DNA of 64,000 nucleotides from an uncultured Paracoccaceae bacterium (GCA_947503765.1 CANNFA010000002.1:554501-618500), one strand, 5' to 3'. Positions 8,335-17,981 are shown, counted from the stretch's first letter. The notes: generated from the letters alone by a model not told the origin. Numbers and translations are program-made.

Positions 8335-9699
8335 TCAGCCCGCTCCGAAAATCTCTCCGACCACCTGGGCAAGATCGCCCATCGGCTTCAATTCCAGCCC
8401 CGTTCCGCCCGCCTTGCTGCGTTCCGGAACGATGGCGGAGGAAAAACCAAGTTTCTCCGCCTCTTTCAACCTGTTTTCGGTCTGGCCGACAGGCCGCAGG
8501 GCACCCGATAGGCTGATTTCGCCGAAAACGACAGTATCGGCGGGCAGGGCGGCGTCTTCGCGGGCGGAAAGTAGCGCGGTGGCCACAGCCAGATCGGCAG
8601 CGGGGTCGGCGATCTTCATGCCGCCGGCGACGTTCAGATAGACGTCGAGCCCGGCGAACGGGATGCCGCAGCGCGATTCCAGCACCGCGAGGATCATCGC
8701 CAGCCGCCCGCCATCCCAGCCGACGACCGAGCGGCGCGGCTGGCTGTGCGGGCTGGGGGCGACCAGCGCCTGGAACTCGGTCAGGACCGGGCGGGTGCCC
8801 TCGATCCCGGCAAAGACCACCGATCCGGGGGCCGGGCGGTCGCGGTCCGACAAAAACAGCGCCGAGGGGTTCGCCACCTCGGTCAGCCCGGCGCCGGTCA
8901 TCTCGAACACGCCGATCTCGTCGGCGGGGCCAAAGCGGTTCTTGACGGCGCGCAGGATGCGGAACTGGTGGCCGCGCTCGCCCTCGAAATACAGCACCGT
9001 GTCGACCATGTGCTCGACAACGCGCGGGCCGGCGATCTGGCCGTCCTTGGTGACATGGCCGACCAGGATGATGGCGGTGCCGCGGCGCTTGGCGAACTGG
9101 GTCAGCTCGTGCGCGGCCGCGCGCACCTGGCTGACCGAGCCGGGGGCGCTGCCGACATTGTCGGCCCACATGGTCTGGATCGAATCGATGATCGCCAGCG
9201 CCGGCTTCTCCGTCTCCAGCGTGGTCAGGATGTCGCGCAGGTTGGTCTCGGCGCCCAGCCGCACGGGCGCGGTCTCAAGGCTCAGCCGCTGCGCGCGCAT
9301 CCGCACCTGCGCTGCTGCCTCCTCGCCCGAGATATACAGTGTGGGCAGACCCGCACCGGCAAAGCGTGCGGCGGCCTGAAGCAGCAGCGTCGACTTGCCG
9401 ATGCCCGGATCGCCCCCCACCAGGATCGCCGAGGCAGGCACGAGGCCGCCGCCCAGCACGCGGTCAAGCTCGTCGATCCCCGAGGTGGCGCGGGGTGGCG
9501 GGGTTTCCTCGGTAGCAAGGTCCGAAAGCCGGATCGCCGCGCCGCGCGCCGCGCCAAGCGAGGTGGCGGCCGGCCCGGCGGCCGACAGGGGCGCATCCTC
9601 CTGGATGGTGTTCCAGGCGCCGCAGGCGTCGCAGCGGCCGGACCACTTGGAATGTGCGGCGCCGCAGGCGGTGCAGGAAAAGGCGGGAGGCTTGGCCAT
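8335..9699 (-). CDS. radA: DNA repair protein RadA
   Basis: A RecA-like ATPase of 454 residues that helps process recombination intermediates by branch migration. The N-terminal C4 zinc finger reads CTACGAAHSKWSGRCDAC. The Walker A motif is GGDPGIGKST, the RadA-specific motif is KNRFGPADEIG, and a Lon-protease-like domain makes up the C-terminus (VYLNVAGGMKI... region). The start MAKPPAFSCTACG agrees with the family; the longer open frame upstream overlaps the PqiA-like gene. Full length and intact. Confidence 0.96.
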   Translation of the reverse strand: MAKPPAFSCTACGAAHSKWSGRCDACGAWNTIQEDAPLSAAGPAATSLGAARGAAIRLSDLATEETPPPRATSGIDELDRVLGGGLVPASAILVGGDPGIGKSTLLLQAAARFAGAGLPTLYISGEEAAAQVRMRAQRLSLETAPVRLGAETNLRDILTTLETEKPALAIIDSIQTMWADNVGSAPGSVSQVRAAAHELTQFAKRRGTAIILVGHVTKDGQIAGPRVVEHMVDTVLYFEGERGHQFRILRAVKNRFGPADEIGVFEMTGAGLTEVANPSALFLSDRDRPAPGSVVFAGIEGTRPVLTEFQALVAPSPHSQPRRSVVGWDGGRLAMILAVLESRCGIPFAGLDVYLNVAGGMKIADPAADLAVATALLSAREDAALPADTVVFGEISLSGALRPVGQTENRLKEAEKLGFSSAIVPERSKAGGTGLELKPMGDLAQVVGEIFGAG

Positions 9700-9746
9700 G
9701 GGCGGGTGTTTGCCCCGGCGCGGCGGTGGGCGCAAGGTGGCGGGCG

Positions 9747-10199
9747 CTACCGCGTCCGGCCCCGGCGGATGCGCCGCTCGGTCAGCGTGCCGAGGACGAG
9801 CGAGGCAAGGATGCACGCGGTGAACAGGTACAGCCCCCAGGCGGTTTCGACCGTCGCCATGCCCACCCCCTTCACCACCACGATGTAAAGCGCGATCAGG
9901 AACACGTCCGCCATCGCCATCTTGCCCAGTATGTGCAGCGCGCCGAGGATCCGCGGGGAGGCAAGGCGGAAATGCACCAGCGCAAGGCCGATGGTCTTCA
10001 GGTAGGGCGCCAGCAGCGCCAGCGCCGTGACCAGCAGCGCCAGGAAGACGTCGGTGCCCCACAGGCTCTGCATGCCCGAGATCACCGAGATCTCCGACAG
10101 CCCGAACAGCGGCAGCAGCCCCGCGCGCAGCAACGGCGCGAACCACGCGATTGGGAACAGCACCAGAAGGGACAGGTTGGAAAGGCGCAAAATCAGCAT
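9747..10199 (-). CDS. Paraquat-inducible protein A (PqiA-like) membrane protein
   Basis: A 150-residue membrane protein with four predicted hydrophobic segments: LSLLVLFPIAWFAPLL, DVFLALLVTALALLAPYL, MADVFLIALYIVVVKG and WGLYLFTACILASLVLG. The central ILGKMAMADVFLIAL segment is the hallmark of the PqiA domain. PqiA proteins pair with MCE-type lipid-transport systems, and this one lies beside the mlaF-mlaE ABC genes, which supports a role in envelope lipid traffic. I start it at MLILRLSNLS; the longer frame reaches into the region with repeat copy 10271-10293. It has one PqiA unit, not two, so it is a half-length family member. Confidence 0.75.
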   Translation of the reverse strand: MLILRLSNLSLLVLFPIAWFAPLLRAGLLPLFGLSEISVISGMQSLWGTDVFLALLVTALALLAPYLKTIGLALVHFRLASPRILGALHILGKMAMADVFLIALYIVVVKGVGMATVETAWGLYLFTACILASLVLGTLTERRIRRGRTR

Positions 10200-10270
10200 C
10201 GGCAATCCATGCGGCGAAATCCCGGCCCGGACAAGCGCGAAATCGCCCGCCGGCCCGCACGCACCCAGCC

Positions 10271-10293
10271 CCTTCTCCTTGGTATAAATACGC
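10271..10293 (-). repeat. Tail fragment of the intergenic repeat, variant B
   Basis: On the minus strand it reads GCGTATTTATACCAAGGAGA followed by AGG. This corresponds to the tail of the variant seen at 31037-31055 and 15461-15483. It lies between mlaF and the PqiA-like gene. The GC-rich hairpin part is not clearly present. Confidence 0.5.
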
Positions 10294-10390
10294 AAAAAAA
10301 TCCCGCGCTGGCCGCCCGCTCCGCTCCCGCCACCGGGGCGCGCCCGCGTTTTCGTCGAAAACGCGCCGCCCGCCAGCGGCACGAGGGGCG

Positions 10391-11149
10391 CTACCGCACC
10401 GCCTCGATCGGGCCGTCCGCCGCGCCGGTGATGAACTGGCGCAGATAGGGGTCATCCGCCGCGTCCATCTCGGCCACCGGCCCGGTCCAGTGGATCACCC
10501 CGTCATGCAGCATCGCCACGTTGTCGGCGATGGCCCGCACCGAGGACATGTCATGCGTGATGGTCATCGCGGTCGCGCCCATCTCGACAACGATCTCGCG
10601 GATAAGCTCGTTGATGACGCCGGACATGATCGGATCGAGGCCGGTCGTGGGCTCGTCGAAAAAGATGATCTCCGGCTCGGCGGCGATGGCACGGGCGAGG
10701 CCGACGCGTTTCTGCATCCCGCCCGACAGCTCGGCCGGGAACAGGTCGGCCACGTCCGGCGACAGGCCGACGCGGCGCAGCTTTTCGATGGCGATCTCGC
10801 GCGCCTCGGTCTTGGGGCGCTTCAGCCGGCCGCGCAGCAGGCGGAAGGCGACGTTCTGCCAGACGGCGAGCGAATCGAACAGCGCGCCGCCCTGGAACAG
10901 CATCCCGAACCGGGCGAGGAAGGCGTCGCGCTCGGCGCTGGACACGCGGCCGCCCACGGGCTTGCCGTCCAGCAGGATCGTGCCGCTGTCCGGGGTGATC
11001 AGCCCGAGAATGCATTTCAGCGCCACCGACTTGCCGGTGCCCGACCCGCCGATGATCACCATCGAGGTGCCGCGCTCGACCCTGAGGTCGATGCCCTGCA
11101 GCACCTTCTTGGGCCCGAAGGCTTTATGAACGCCCCGCAGCTCGATCAT
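10391..11149 (-). CDS. mlaF: Lipid-transport ABC ATPase, MlaF-type
   Basis: A 252-residue ATP-binding protein of the Mla (maintenance of lipid asymmetry)/MCE family that powers phospholipid movement between the envelope membranes. Walker A is GGSGTGKS at residues 34-41, the signature is LSGGMQKR, Walker B is IIFFDEPTTGLDP and the H-loop is MTITHD. The GGMQKRVGLARA form is typical of Mla/Ttg2 ATPases. Its ATG overlaps the mlaE stop by four bases (ATGA). No mlaD (MCE substrate-binding) or mlaC follows, so those partners must be elsewhere if the system is complete. Confidence 0.93.
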   Translation of the reverse strand: MIELRGVHKAFGPKKVLQGIDLRVERGTSMVIIGGSGTGKSVALKCILGLITPDSGTILLDGKPVGGRVSSAERDAFLARFGMLFQGGALFDSLAVWQNVAFRLLRGRLKRPKTEAREIAIEKLRRVGLSPDVADLFPAELSGGMQKRVGLARAIAAEPEIIFFDEPTTGLDPIMSGVINELIREIVVEMGATAMTITHDMSSVRAIADNVAMLHDGVIHWTGPVAEMDAADDPYLRQFITGAADGPIEAVR

Positions 11150-11940
11150 TCGGAAAAGAAGATGCCGGTGAGGATGAAGTTCGCGGCAAGGATCAGGATC
11201 GACGCCGACACCACCGCGTTGGTGGTCGCGCGGCCCACGCCCTGCGCGCCGCGCGCCGAGCGCATCCCGTGATAGCAGCCCATGACCGCCACGATGCAGC
11301 CGAACACCGCCGCCTTGACCAGCCCCGATACCACGTCCGACGCTTCTAGGAAGTCGACCGTGTTGCGCAGGTAGGCCGCGGCGTTGAACTCGAGCCGCAG
11401 CACCGCCACCAGGTAGCCGCCCAGGATGCCGATGATATTGCCGACCGCCGCCAGCACCGGCAGCGCCAGCGTCGCCGCCAGCACCCGCGGCACGGTCAGG
11501 TATTTCATCGGATGGGTGGACAGGGTGGTCAGCGCGTCGATCTGTTCGGTCACCTTCATGGTGCCGATCTCGGCGGCGATGGCGGCCGACACGCGCCCGG
11601 CCACCATCAGCCCGGTCAGCACCGGCCCAAGCTCGCGCACCATGCCGATGGCGACGATCTGCGGCACCACCGCCTCGGCGTTGAACCGCGCGCTGCCGTC
11701 ATAGATCTGCAAGGCCAGCGCGCCGCCGGTGAACAGCGTGGTCAGCGCGACGACCGGCAGGCTGAAATAGCCGATCTGCATCAGCTGGAACAGGAATTCG
11801 CGCCAGTAGAAGGGCGGGCGCAGCATGTGGGCCAGCGTCGCGCCCAGGAACATCGTCAGCCGCCCGACAAGCGCCAGCAGGCCGATGCCCGACCGCCCGA
11901 CGGCGGCAACGGGCGCCAGGACCGGGGACAGCGCGCTCAT
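11146..11940 (-). CDS. mlaE: Lipid-transport ABC permease, MlaE-type
   Basis: A 264-residue integral membrane permease of the MlaE/YrbE family with about five or six membrane segments. Family features include [15 protein letters not shown], the region [20 protein letters not shown] and [16 protein letters not shown], the coupling segment that contacts the ATPase. Its start overlaps the alr stop by four bases and its stop overlaps the mlaF start. Together alr, mlaE and mlaF form a tightly coupled run. The mixture of a cell-wall enzyme with lipid transport genes is a conserved arrangement in this group. Confidence 0.92.
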   Translation of the reverse strand: MSALSPVLAPVAAVGRSGIGLLALVGRLTMFLGATLAHMLRPPFYWREFLFQLMQIGYFSLPVVALTTLFTGGALALQIYDGSARFNAEAVVPQIVAIGMVRELGPVLTGLMVAGRVSAAIAAEIGTMKVTEQIDALTTLSTHPMKYLTVPRVLAATLALPVLAAVGNIIGILGGYLVAVLRLEFNAAAYLRNTVDFLEASDVVSGLVKAAVFGCIVAVMGCYHGMRSARGAQGVGRATTNAVVSASILILAANFILTGIFFSE

Positions 11941-12986
11941 GGCGTGATCCCGATATAGCGGCGCACATAGCGCGGACCGAGCGATGTGAGGATCTCGTAG
12001 CCGATGGTGCCGGCGGCATCTGCGATCTCGTCGACCAGCTGCATGGTCGACATCAGGTCCAGCGCCTGCGGATCGCCGTCCAGATCGGTGATGTCCACGG
12101 TGATCAGGTCCATCGACACCCGTCCGACGACCGGGCAGGGGGTTGTGCCGTGAAACAGTCGGGTGCGGTTCGACAGGGCGCGGTGGATGCCGTCGGCATA
12201 GCCGGCCGAGATCGTGGCCAGCCGCGTCGGCCGCCCGGCGGTCCAGGTGTTGCCGTAGCCCACCGGCTCGCCCTCGGCCACGTCGCGGATCTGGATCACC
12301 GGCAGCGACAGGCGCACGACCGACGCCGCGCCCTCGAACGGGCGGCCGCCATACAGGCCGATGCCGGGGCGCGTCATGTCGAAATGGTAATCCGGCCCCA
12401 GAAGCGTGCCGCCGGTCGCCGCGATCGACAGTTTCACGCCAAGCCCGCGCGTCATCTCGCGGAAGGTCCTCAGCTGGGCGCGGTTCATCGGGTGATCGGG
12501 CTCGTCGGCGCAGGCCAGGTGGCTCATCACCAGGTGCGGGCCCTGCCGCATCACCAGGTCGCGCACCGCCGCCCATTCGGCCGGCTCCATCCCCAGCCGG
12601 TTCATGCCGCTGTCGAGCTGGACGCCGAACGGCGCGCCCGGCAGCGCCTCGAAATGGCGGGTAAGCTGTTCGATGCAGTTCAGCATCGGGATCAGGCCGA
12701 GATCGCCGATCATGTCGGTATCGCCCGGCATGTGGCCGCCATAGACGAAGATGCGCGCGCCGGGGCCAAGCGCCTCGCGCAGGGCCGCGCCCTCTTCGGC
12801 CACCGCGACAAAGAAGGTGCGCGCGCCCGCCGCGGCCAGCGCCCGCGCCACCGGCCCGACGCCCAGCCCGTAGCCGTCCGCCTTGATCGTCGCGGCGGTT
12901 TCCACCGTGGCCGCCGAACAGGCGTCGAGCGCGCGCCAGTTCTCGGCGATGGCTTGCAGGTCGATGGTCAGGCGTCCGGTGCTCAT
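11937..12986 (-). CDS. alr: Alanine racemase
   Basis: A 349-residue PLP enzyme that interconverts L- and D-alanine for peptidoglycan. The PLP-binding lysine is K35 in [10 protein letters not shown], close to the family motif. The second catalytic tyrosine is expected in [10 protein letters not shown]. The barrel region ends near residue 230 and a C-terminal beta domain follows ([16 protein letters not shown]). The ATG chosen ([13 protein letters not shown]) gives the standard start; 18 extra in-frame codons upstream are not conserved-looking. It sits 64 bases after dnaB on the same strand. Confidence 0.94.
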   Translation of the reverse strand: MSTGRLTIDLQAIAENWRALDACSAATVETAATIKADGYGLGVGPVARALAAAGARTFFVAVAEEGAALREALGPGARIFVYGGHMPGDTDMIGDLGLIPMLNCIEQLTRHFEALPGAPFGVQLDSGMNRLGMEPAEWAAVRDLVMRQGPHLVMSHLACADEPDHPMNRAQLRTFREMTRGLGVKLSIAATGGTLLGPDYHFDMTRPGIGLYGGRPFEGAASVVRLSLPVIQIRDVAEGEPVGYGNTWTAGRPTRLATISAGYADGIHRALSNRTRLFHGTTPCPVVGRVSMDLITVDITDLDGDPQALDLMSTMQLVDEIADAAGTIGYEILTSLGPRYVRRYIGITP

Positions 12987-13050
12987 GGGGCGCCTTTTGC
13001 CCACACTGCGATCAAGGTGCAAGGCCCGCGCGGCGCGCATGCTGCCCGGC

Positions 13051-14547
13051 TCAGAAGCCGTCGCCCCCGACCTGCCCGCCGCCCTGTTGCCACGGTTTGA
13101 CGAGGTTGCCGAACCGGGTGAACTGCGCCTCGAAGCTCAGCTCGACGGTGCCAATGGGGCCGTGCCGCTGCTTGCCGATGACCACCTCGGCCTTGCCGTG
13201 CAGGCGCGCCATGCGGTCCTGCCAGGCGGCGATCTCGTCCAGCTTCTCGTCCGACGGCTTCTCGCGCTCGGCATAGTATTCCTCGCGGAACACGAACATC
13301 ACCACGTCGGCATCCTGCTCGATCGAGCCCGATTCGCGCAGGTCGCTGAGTTGCGGGCGCTTGTCGTCGCGGCTCTCGACCTGGCGCGACAGCTGCGACA
13401 GCGCCAGGACCGGGATGTCCAGCTCCTTGGCGATGGCCTTGAGCCCCATCGAGATCTCGGCGATCTCCTGCACCCGGTTGTCGGCATTGCCGCGCACCAG
13501 TTGCAGGTAGTCGACGATCAGCAGGTCCAGCCCGTGGGTCCGCTTGAGCCGCCGCGCGCGGGCGGCCAGCTGCGCGATCGGGATGGCCGGCGTGTCGTCG
13601 ATGAACAGCGGGCAGGCCTCCAGCTCCTTGGCGGCTTCGACGAAGCGGCGGAATTCGCCCTCCGACATGTCGCCCTGCCGGATCTGGTGGCTGGAGATTT
13701 CCGACGCTTCCGCCAGGATCCGCCCGGCCAGCTGCTCGGCGCTCATCTCGAGGCTGAAAAAGCCGACAACGCCGCCGTCCACCGCGCCCTCCGAGCCGTC
13801 GGGAAGCAGGCCCTTGCGGTATGCCTTGGCGACGTTGAAGGCGATGTTGGTGGCCAGCGAGGTCTTGCCCATCGACGGGCGCCCGGCAAGGATCAGCAGG
13901 TCCGACTTGTGCAGCCCGCCCAGCTTGCTGTCCATGTCGGTCAGGCCGGTCGACACGCCCGCCAGCCCGCCCTCGCGCTGGTAGGCGGCGTTGGCCACGT
14001 TCACCGCGTCGGTGACCGCGCGCAGGAACGACTGGAAGCCGCTGCTGGTCTGGCCTTCCTCGCCCAGCTTGTAGAGCGCCTGTTCGGCCTCCACGATCTG
14101 CTCTTTCGGCTCGGACGCGACATCGACCTTCTGCGCCTTGGCGGAAATGTCCTGGCCCAGCCGGATCAGCTCGCGCCGGATCGCCAGGTCGTAGATCATT
14201 TGCGCATAGTCGCGCACCGCGAAGGTCGAGATCGCGGCGCCGGCCAGCCGCGCGAGATAGGCCGCGCCGCCGAGATCCTTCAGCCCCTCGTCATCCTCCA
14301 TGAACGCCTTGAGCGTCACCGGAGAGGCCAGCGCGTTCTTGGCGATCCGCGCCGCGGCCACCTCGAAGATGCGGGCATGGACCGGGTCGTAGAAATGCTG
14401 CGCCGCGACGATGGCGCTGACCTTGTCGTAGCTGTCGTTGTTGGTCAGCAGCGCGCCCAGAAGCTGCTGCTCGGCCTCGATGTTATGCGGCAGTTCGGGC
14501 GTCTCTGACGGCGCCTCGGCCTGCCGGAAGGCGGTGATTTCGTTCAT
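13051..14547 (-). CDS. dnaB: Replicative DNA helicase DnaB
   Basis: A 498-residue hexameric helicase that unwinds DNA at the replication fork. The N-terminal domain begins with [15 protein letters not shown], the standard DnaB motif. The RecA-like domain has Walker A (GRPSMGKTS), the Walker B region LLIVDYLQL, and the conserved [20 protein letters not shown] stretch with the arginine-rich motif. No intein or extra insertion is visible. About 235 bases of non-coding sequence separate it from pyrE upstream, and these should hold its promoter. Confidence 0.97.
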   Translation of the reverse strand: MNEITAFRQAEAPSETPELPHNIEAEQQLLGALLTNNDSYDKVSAIVAAQHFYDPVHARIFEVAAARIAKNALASPVTLKAFMEDDEGLKDLGGAAYLARLAGAAISTFAVRDYAQMIYDLAIRRELIRLGQDISAKAQKVDVASEPKEQIVEAEQALYKLGEEGQTSSGFQSFLRAVTDAVNVANAAYQREGGLAGVSTGLTDMDSKLGGLHKSDLLILAGRPSMGKTSLATNIAFNVAKAYRKGLLPDGSEGAVDGGVVGFFSLEMSAEQLAGRILAEASEISSHQIRQGDMSEGEFRRFVEAAKELEACPLFIDDTPAIPIAQLAARARRLKRTHGLDLLIVDYLQLVRGNADNRVQEIAEISMGLKAIAKELDIPVLALSQLSRQVESRDDKRPQLSDLRESGSIEQDADVVMFVFREEYYAEREKPSDEKLDEIAAWQDRMARLHGKAEVVIGKQRHGPIGTVELSFEAQFTRFGNLVKPWQQGGGQVGGDGF

Positions 14548-14782
14548 GCTCGGTGCCCTTGTCCCCCGGTTGTCCGGGCGTCATACCCCAGCCGCGCCGC
14601 CGGGCCTATCGGGATATCCGTGTGGAAAAGTCGGCGCGAACCTTGTGGATATCCCCGTGGATGGAAAAAGCGGGCCATATCTGCCCCGGCTTTGTGCCTC
14701 TCTCACCAGATATAGACCATAAGGCCGATTCTGTGGAGCATTGATTCACAGGCGCGGCATTGCCGCACCCGCAATCCTGCCC
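14548..14782. other. Intergenic region upstream of dnaB
   Basis: These 235 bases separate pyrE and dnaB. Two similar words, CTTGTGGATATCCCCGTGG and CGGGATATCCGTGTGG, lie near 14607-14660. They look vaguely like DnaA-box-related sequence (TTGTGGATA resembles TTATCCACA read on the other strand), but a single weak match is not enough to call a binding site. No open frame or RNA gene is evident. Confidence 0.35.
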
Positions 14783-15457
14783 TCAGCCATGTGCCTTCTG
14801 CCAGCGGCGCGGCGCCGCCAGGAACTGCTCGACCTCGGCCAGCGTCCCGGTGTCGAAGGCGCGCACCTCGCGGGCATGGGCCAGCACGTCCCACCAGGTG
14901 CACAGGCTGTGCAACGCGATGCCGTGATTGTCGAGCGTCGTCATCGTCTCCGAAAAGATGCCGTAATAGAAGATCACGGCGGTATGCCCGCATGTCGCCC
15001 CGGTCTCGCGGATCGCATCGACGAAGGACAGTTTCGATCCGCCATCGGTGGTCAGATCCTCGACCAGCAGCACGCGCTGGCCCTCGGTCATGTTGCCCTC
15101 GATCCGCGCGTTGCGCCCGTAGCCCTTGGGCTTCTTGCGCACATAGCTCATCGGCAGCGCCAGCCGCTCGGCGATCAGCGCGGCAAAGGGGATGCCCGCG
15201 GTCTCGCCGCCGGCGATGTTGTCGAACGCCTCGAACCCGGCCTCGCGCATCACCGTGGCGGCCAGGAAATCCATCAGAACCGCGCGGATCCGCGGATAGG
15301 AGATCAGCTTGCGGCAATCGATATAGGTCGGCCCCTTCAGACCGGAGGAATAGGTATAGGGCTCGCGCGCATTGAAATGCACCGCGCCGATCTCCAGCAG
15401 CATGGCGGCGCTCAGGCGGGCGATCTCGGTCTTGTCGGGGAAAGTCGTGGGAATCAT
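14783..15457 (-). CDS. pyrE: Orotate phosphoribosyltransferase
   Basis: A 224-residue enzyme that joins orotate to PRPP in pyrimidine synthesis. The PRPP-binding loop is [13 protein letters not shown] and the catalytic lysine loop is [19 protein letters not shown]. The start [14 protein letters not shown] is preceded by the repeat tail with AGAAGAAG, which may serve as its ribosome binding site. An in-frame upstream extension of 25 codons does not look coding. pyrC is not adjacent upstream, where a converging or divergent gene of unknown function begins at 15741. Confidence 0.95.
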   Translation of the reverse strand: MIPTTFPDKTEIARLSAAMLLEIGAVHFNAREPYTYSSGLKGPTYIDCRKLISYPRIRAVLMDFLAATVMREAGFEAFDNIAGGETAGIPFAALIAERLALPMSYVRKKPKGYGRNARIEGNMTEGQRVLLVEDLTTDGGSKLSFVDAIRETGATCGHTAVIFYYGIFSETMTTLDNHGIALHSLCTWWDVLAHAREVRAFDTGTLAEVEQFLAAPRRWQKAHG

Positions 15458-15460
15458 CGG

Positions 15461-15483
15461 GCTTCTTCTCGTTTCAAATACGC
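15461..15483 (-). repeat. Tail fragment of the intergenic repeat directly upstream of pyrE
   Basis: On the minus strand it reads GCGTATTTGAAACGAGAAGA and ends AGC, three bases before the pyrE ATG. It matches the tail at 31034-31055 with two or three differences. Its purine-rich end overlaps the place where the pyrE ribosome binding site should be, so a repeat remnant appears to supply that site. Confidence 0.5.
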
Positions 15484-15740
15484 AAGATCCGGCACGGCGC
15501 CGCCGGGTCTCCTCGTTCCGGCAGAGCGGCATTCGCGTGGCGCGGCTTTACCCGATCATGCCGCGCACCGCTATCGCAAAGATCGCGCCGCCGGCGCGGC
15601 GGGACGGCTGCGGGCGGGCCGCGCCGCGCCGCCGCGCGCAGGTGCCGTAGGGGCTTCACAAGACGCAGGCGTTGCGGGCAAGGTGAACCAAGCGGGCGGC
15701 CGCCACCTGTGCCGCCGGACCGATACGAGCGGGGGGAGCG

Positions 15741-16016
15741 ATGCTGATCACGGTGATACTGGGCGGGCTGGCGGCGGCGGGGGCGACCTGGGCCGAGCCC
15801 TGGGTCAAACAGGGGCTGGAGGGTATGCTCATGGCCGAACAGCGCATGACGCCGGCCGAGCTGCGGCTGTTCACCCTGCTGGTCTGCCTGTTCGGGGCGG
15901 CGGTGCTGTCCTGGCTGATCGGCAATGGCGGGGCGGTCTCGCTGACCTTCGGCGCGCTTCTGGGGGTGTTCATTCCGCGTGCGCTGAACGGCTATGGCGG
16001 GCAGCGGCGGCACTAG
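15741..16016 (+). CDS. Small membrane protein, unknown function
   Basis: A 91-residue protein with two clear hydrophobic helices (residues 2-17 and about 44-85, possibly split in two around LIGNGG). A GGGGGAG ribosome binding site stands just before the ATG. I do not recognise the family. It is separated from pyrE by a 283-base region without a visible gene and is followed 87 bases later by the exported cyclase gene, with which it may or may not be co-transcribed. Confidence 0.6.
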   Translation: MLITVILGGLAAAGATWAEPWVKQGLEGMLMAEQRMTPAELRLFTLLVCLFGAAVLSWLIGNGGAVSLTFGALLGVFIPRALNGYGGQRRH

Positions 16017-16103
16017 GACGCGGCGCCGCTGCCGGCGCAGGGGCGGCTGCGGGCGCGGCCGCATAACCGGCCGCCAAGCGCGGCCAACGGGAGGAGAAAG
16101 ACC

Positions 16104-16919
16104 ATGTGCCATGCCTGTGTGATGGATACCGTCAAGCGGCGGATGCTGAGCCGGCGCGATCTGTTCCGGGGCGGGGCAGCCGCCGGTATCGCCGCGGTGG
16201 CGGCTGGGGCGATGTCGGCCCGCCCGGCGCTGGCGCAGTCGGGCGGCCGCGCCGTCGATCTGACCTGGGCCTATGACGACACGTTCCCGACCTTCGACGG
16301 CAAGCCGGGCATCCTGTACAAAAGCCAGTACGACCACGACCCCGACGGCTACAAGATCTGGGAGCTGACGATCTGGGAACATACCGGCACCCATATCGAC
16401 GCGCCGCTGCACTTCGCCGAGGGGGGCATCTCGGTCGATGAACTGGCGCCCGAGGCGCTGGTCTGCCCGCTCTGCATCGTCGACATTCGCGGCAAGGCGA
16501 TGGACGACACCAACGTCATGGTCGAGGCCGAGGATATCGAGGCCTGGATCAGCGCCAACGGCGAGATCCCCGAAGGCGCCTGCGTGGCGATGAATTCCGG
16601 CTGGGCCGGCAAGATGGGCACCGCGGCGTTCCGCAACAGCCCGGATGGCGACCTGGCCTTTCCCGGCTTTGCCACCAGCGCGACCGACATGCTGCTGGGG
16701 ATGGGCGCGGGGGCGATCGGGGTCGACACGCTGTCGCTCGATCCGGGCAATTCGGCGGATTTCGCGGTGCATTATTCGTGGCTGCCCGCCGGGCGCTACG
16801 GGATCGAGAACCTGGCGAACCTGGACGATCTGCCGGCGACCGGCGCGACGCTGTTCGTCGGGGCGCCCAAGCACAAGCGCGGCACCGGCGGGCCGGCGCG
16901 GGTCATGGCGGTGGTCTGA
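16104..16919 (+). CDS. Tat-exported cyclase-family hydrolase (kynurenine-formamidase-like fold)
   Basis: A 271-residue metal-dependent hydrolase of the cyclase superfamily (PF04199), which includes bacterial kynurenine formamidase. A twin-arginine signal peptide is evident: SRRDLFRGG at residues 15-23, a hydrophobic core, and cleavage after ARPALAQ near residue 45. The metal-binding signature HTGTHIDAPLHF is complete. Export through Tat places it in the periplasm, unlike the cytoplasmic formamidase KynB. The ATG has a strong GGAGGAG ribosome binding site. The downstream AhpD-like gene overlaps the stop codon (TGATG), so the two are coupled. The substrate is unknown. Confidence 0.82.
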   Translation: MCHACVMDTVKRRMLSRRDLFRGGAAAGIAAVAAGAMSARPALAQSGGRAVDLTWAYDDTFPTFDGKPGILYKSQYDHDPDGYKIWELTIWEHTGTHIDAPLHFAEGGISVDELAPEALVCPLCIVDIRGKAMDDTNVMVEAEDIEAWISANGEIPEGACVAMNSGWAGKMGTAAFRNSPDGDLAFPGFATSATDMLLGMGAGAIGVDTLSLDPGNSADFAVHYSWLPAGRYGIENLANLDDLPATGATLFVGAPKHKRGTGGPARVMAVV

Positions 16920-17326
16920 TGGCGACGGTTCCGCTGCTGACCGATGCCGATCTCGATCCGCGCGCCAGGGCGGTGTTCGACGACATCCGGGCCGTGCGCG
17001 GCTCGGATTTCGTCAACAATTTCTGGCGGGCGCTCGCGCATGATCCGCCCCTGCTCGAGGCCGTCTGGGGCCGGATCAAGACGGTGATGGCCCCCGGCGC
17101 GCTGGATCCGCTGGTCAAGGAAATGGTCTATGTCGCGGTGTCGGCGGCGAATGGCTGTCCGTACTGCATCCACTCGCACACCGCCGCGGCCCGCGCCAAG
17201 GGCATGACCGAGGCGATGCATGCCGAGCTTCTGGCGGTGATCGGGCTGGCGTCGCAGACCAACGCGATCGTCAACGCCCTGCAGGTACCGGTGGACCCGG
17301 AATTCGACGCGGAGGCGAAAAGGTAG
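16919..17326 (+). CDS. Carboxymuconolactone decarboxylase (AhpD-like) protein
   Basis: A 135-residue alpha-helical protein of the CMD/AhpD family. The redox-active motif CPYCIHSHTAAAR is the AhpD-type C-x-x-C...H, which points to peroxidase or thiol-disulfide chemistry rather than a true decarboxylase. The ATG overlaps the upstream stop by one base (TGATG), so it is translationally coupled to the exported cyclase. There is no signal peptide, so it should be cytoplasmic. The role in the pair is unknown. Confidence 0.82.
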   Translation: MATVPLLTDADLDPRARAVFDDIRAVRGSDFVNNFWRALAHDPPLLEAVWGRIKTVMAPGALDPLVKEMVYVAVSAANGCPYCIHSHTAAARAKGMTEAMHAELLAVIGLASQTNAIVNALQVPVDPEFDAEAKR

Positions 17327-17512
17327 GGGCCAGGCCCCGGCGGGGCCCCTGGGCGGGGGCTGGCCTCCCCGCCACCAATCTTTCGTCCGCAGCCCAGCCA
17401 TGCAGGCCCCGCATGACAGGTATCCGTTTTCGGGGCTAGCGGGACGCGGCGCGCGGGGGCATATGAGAGCGTAATCAGGTTTCCCTACGTCACCCTTTGC
17501 AGGAGCGCTGCA

Positions 17513-17698
17513 ATGTCCAGCCAAATCCGCCGCCCCGTATCGCCGCTGCGCGCCGGGCTGTCCGCCTTCGTCGCGATGTTCTCCGGCTCCAGCCGGTACG
17601 AATCGCTGTTCTCGCTCAGCGACGACCAACTGGCCGTGCGCGGCTATTCGCGCGACGGCCTGACCCGGTCGCTGGTCGCGGGCCACGCCTACCTCTGA
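17513..17698 (+). CDS. DUF1127-like small protein
   Basis: A 61-residue basic protein ending in a segment with LSDDQLAVRGYSRDGLTRSLV. This resembles DUF1127, where an Arg-rich helix is followed by L-x-D-x-x-L-x-x-x-G-L/Y-x-R-x-x-L. Family members in alphaproteobacteria act in small-RNA turnover and phosphate or C1 physiology, but the match here is partial. A GCAGGAG ribosome binding site precedes the ATG and a terminator follows, so it appears to be a single-gene transcript. Confidence 0.65.
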   Translation: MSSQIRRPVSPLRAGLSAFVAMFSGSSRYESLFSLSDDQLAVRGYSRDGLTRSLVAGHAYL

Positions 17699-17750
17699 CG
17701 CCGGCCGGACCCGCAGGCGGCGATGCCGCGCGCGGCCGGAACGCATGACA

Positions 17751-17786
17751 CCTGCCATCGGCCGGACCGGCCGGGGCGGGTTTTTT
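17751..17786 (+). terminator. Rho-independent terminator after the DUF1127-like gene
   Basis: A GC-rich stem (CCTGCC...GGCGGG outside, CGGCC...GGCCG inside) is followed by TTTTTT at 17781-17786. The U-run makes this one of the clearest terminators in the window on the plus strand. Confidence 0.75.
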
Positions 17787-17981
17787 CGTGCGCGTTTGCG
17801 TCATTTCCGACATGGTGCAGGGTGGGCCGGGACCGGTGAGGGTTGTTTTTTAACGTCTTTGCGGCAATGATTCGTTCAAACGGCGCGGCCTGTCCGCCTT
17901 CCCGGTGCGGGCGGGGCGCAGAGGGCGCCGTCAAGGCCGGCGCAAGACCGGTGCGCAAGCAGGAACGAAAGAGTAGTTCGC
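17787..17981. other. Promoter region of the glycan locus at 18 kb
   Basis: These 195 bases contain a T-rich stretch (GTTGTTTTTTAACG at about 17842) that breaks the high GC and could be part of the promoter for the 1069-codon gene. No clear -35/-10 pair could be fixed. A GGAACGAAAGAG word lies upstream of its ATG. Confidence 0.35.

Noticed and set aside
12883-14508. 541-codon plus-strand frame across dnaB
   Set aside because: Antisense to DnaB, whose motifs are unambiguous. Composition is typical of a GC-rich shadow frame.
14607-14660. Replication origin or DnaA-box cluster upstream of dnaB
   Set aside because: Only weak single matches are present, with no cluster of boxes, AT-rich unwinding region or neighbouring origin genes.
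17332-17400. A further copy of the intergenic hairpin element after the AhpD-like gene
   Set aside because: The region has G- and C-rich complementary words, but no conserved tail or three-base loop, so it does not match the element.
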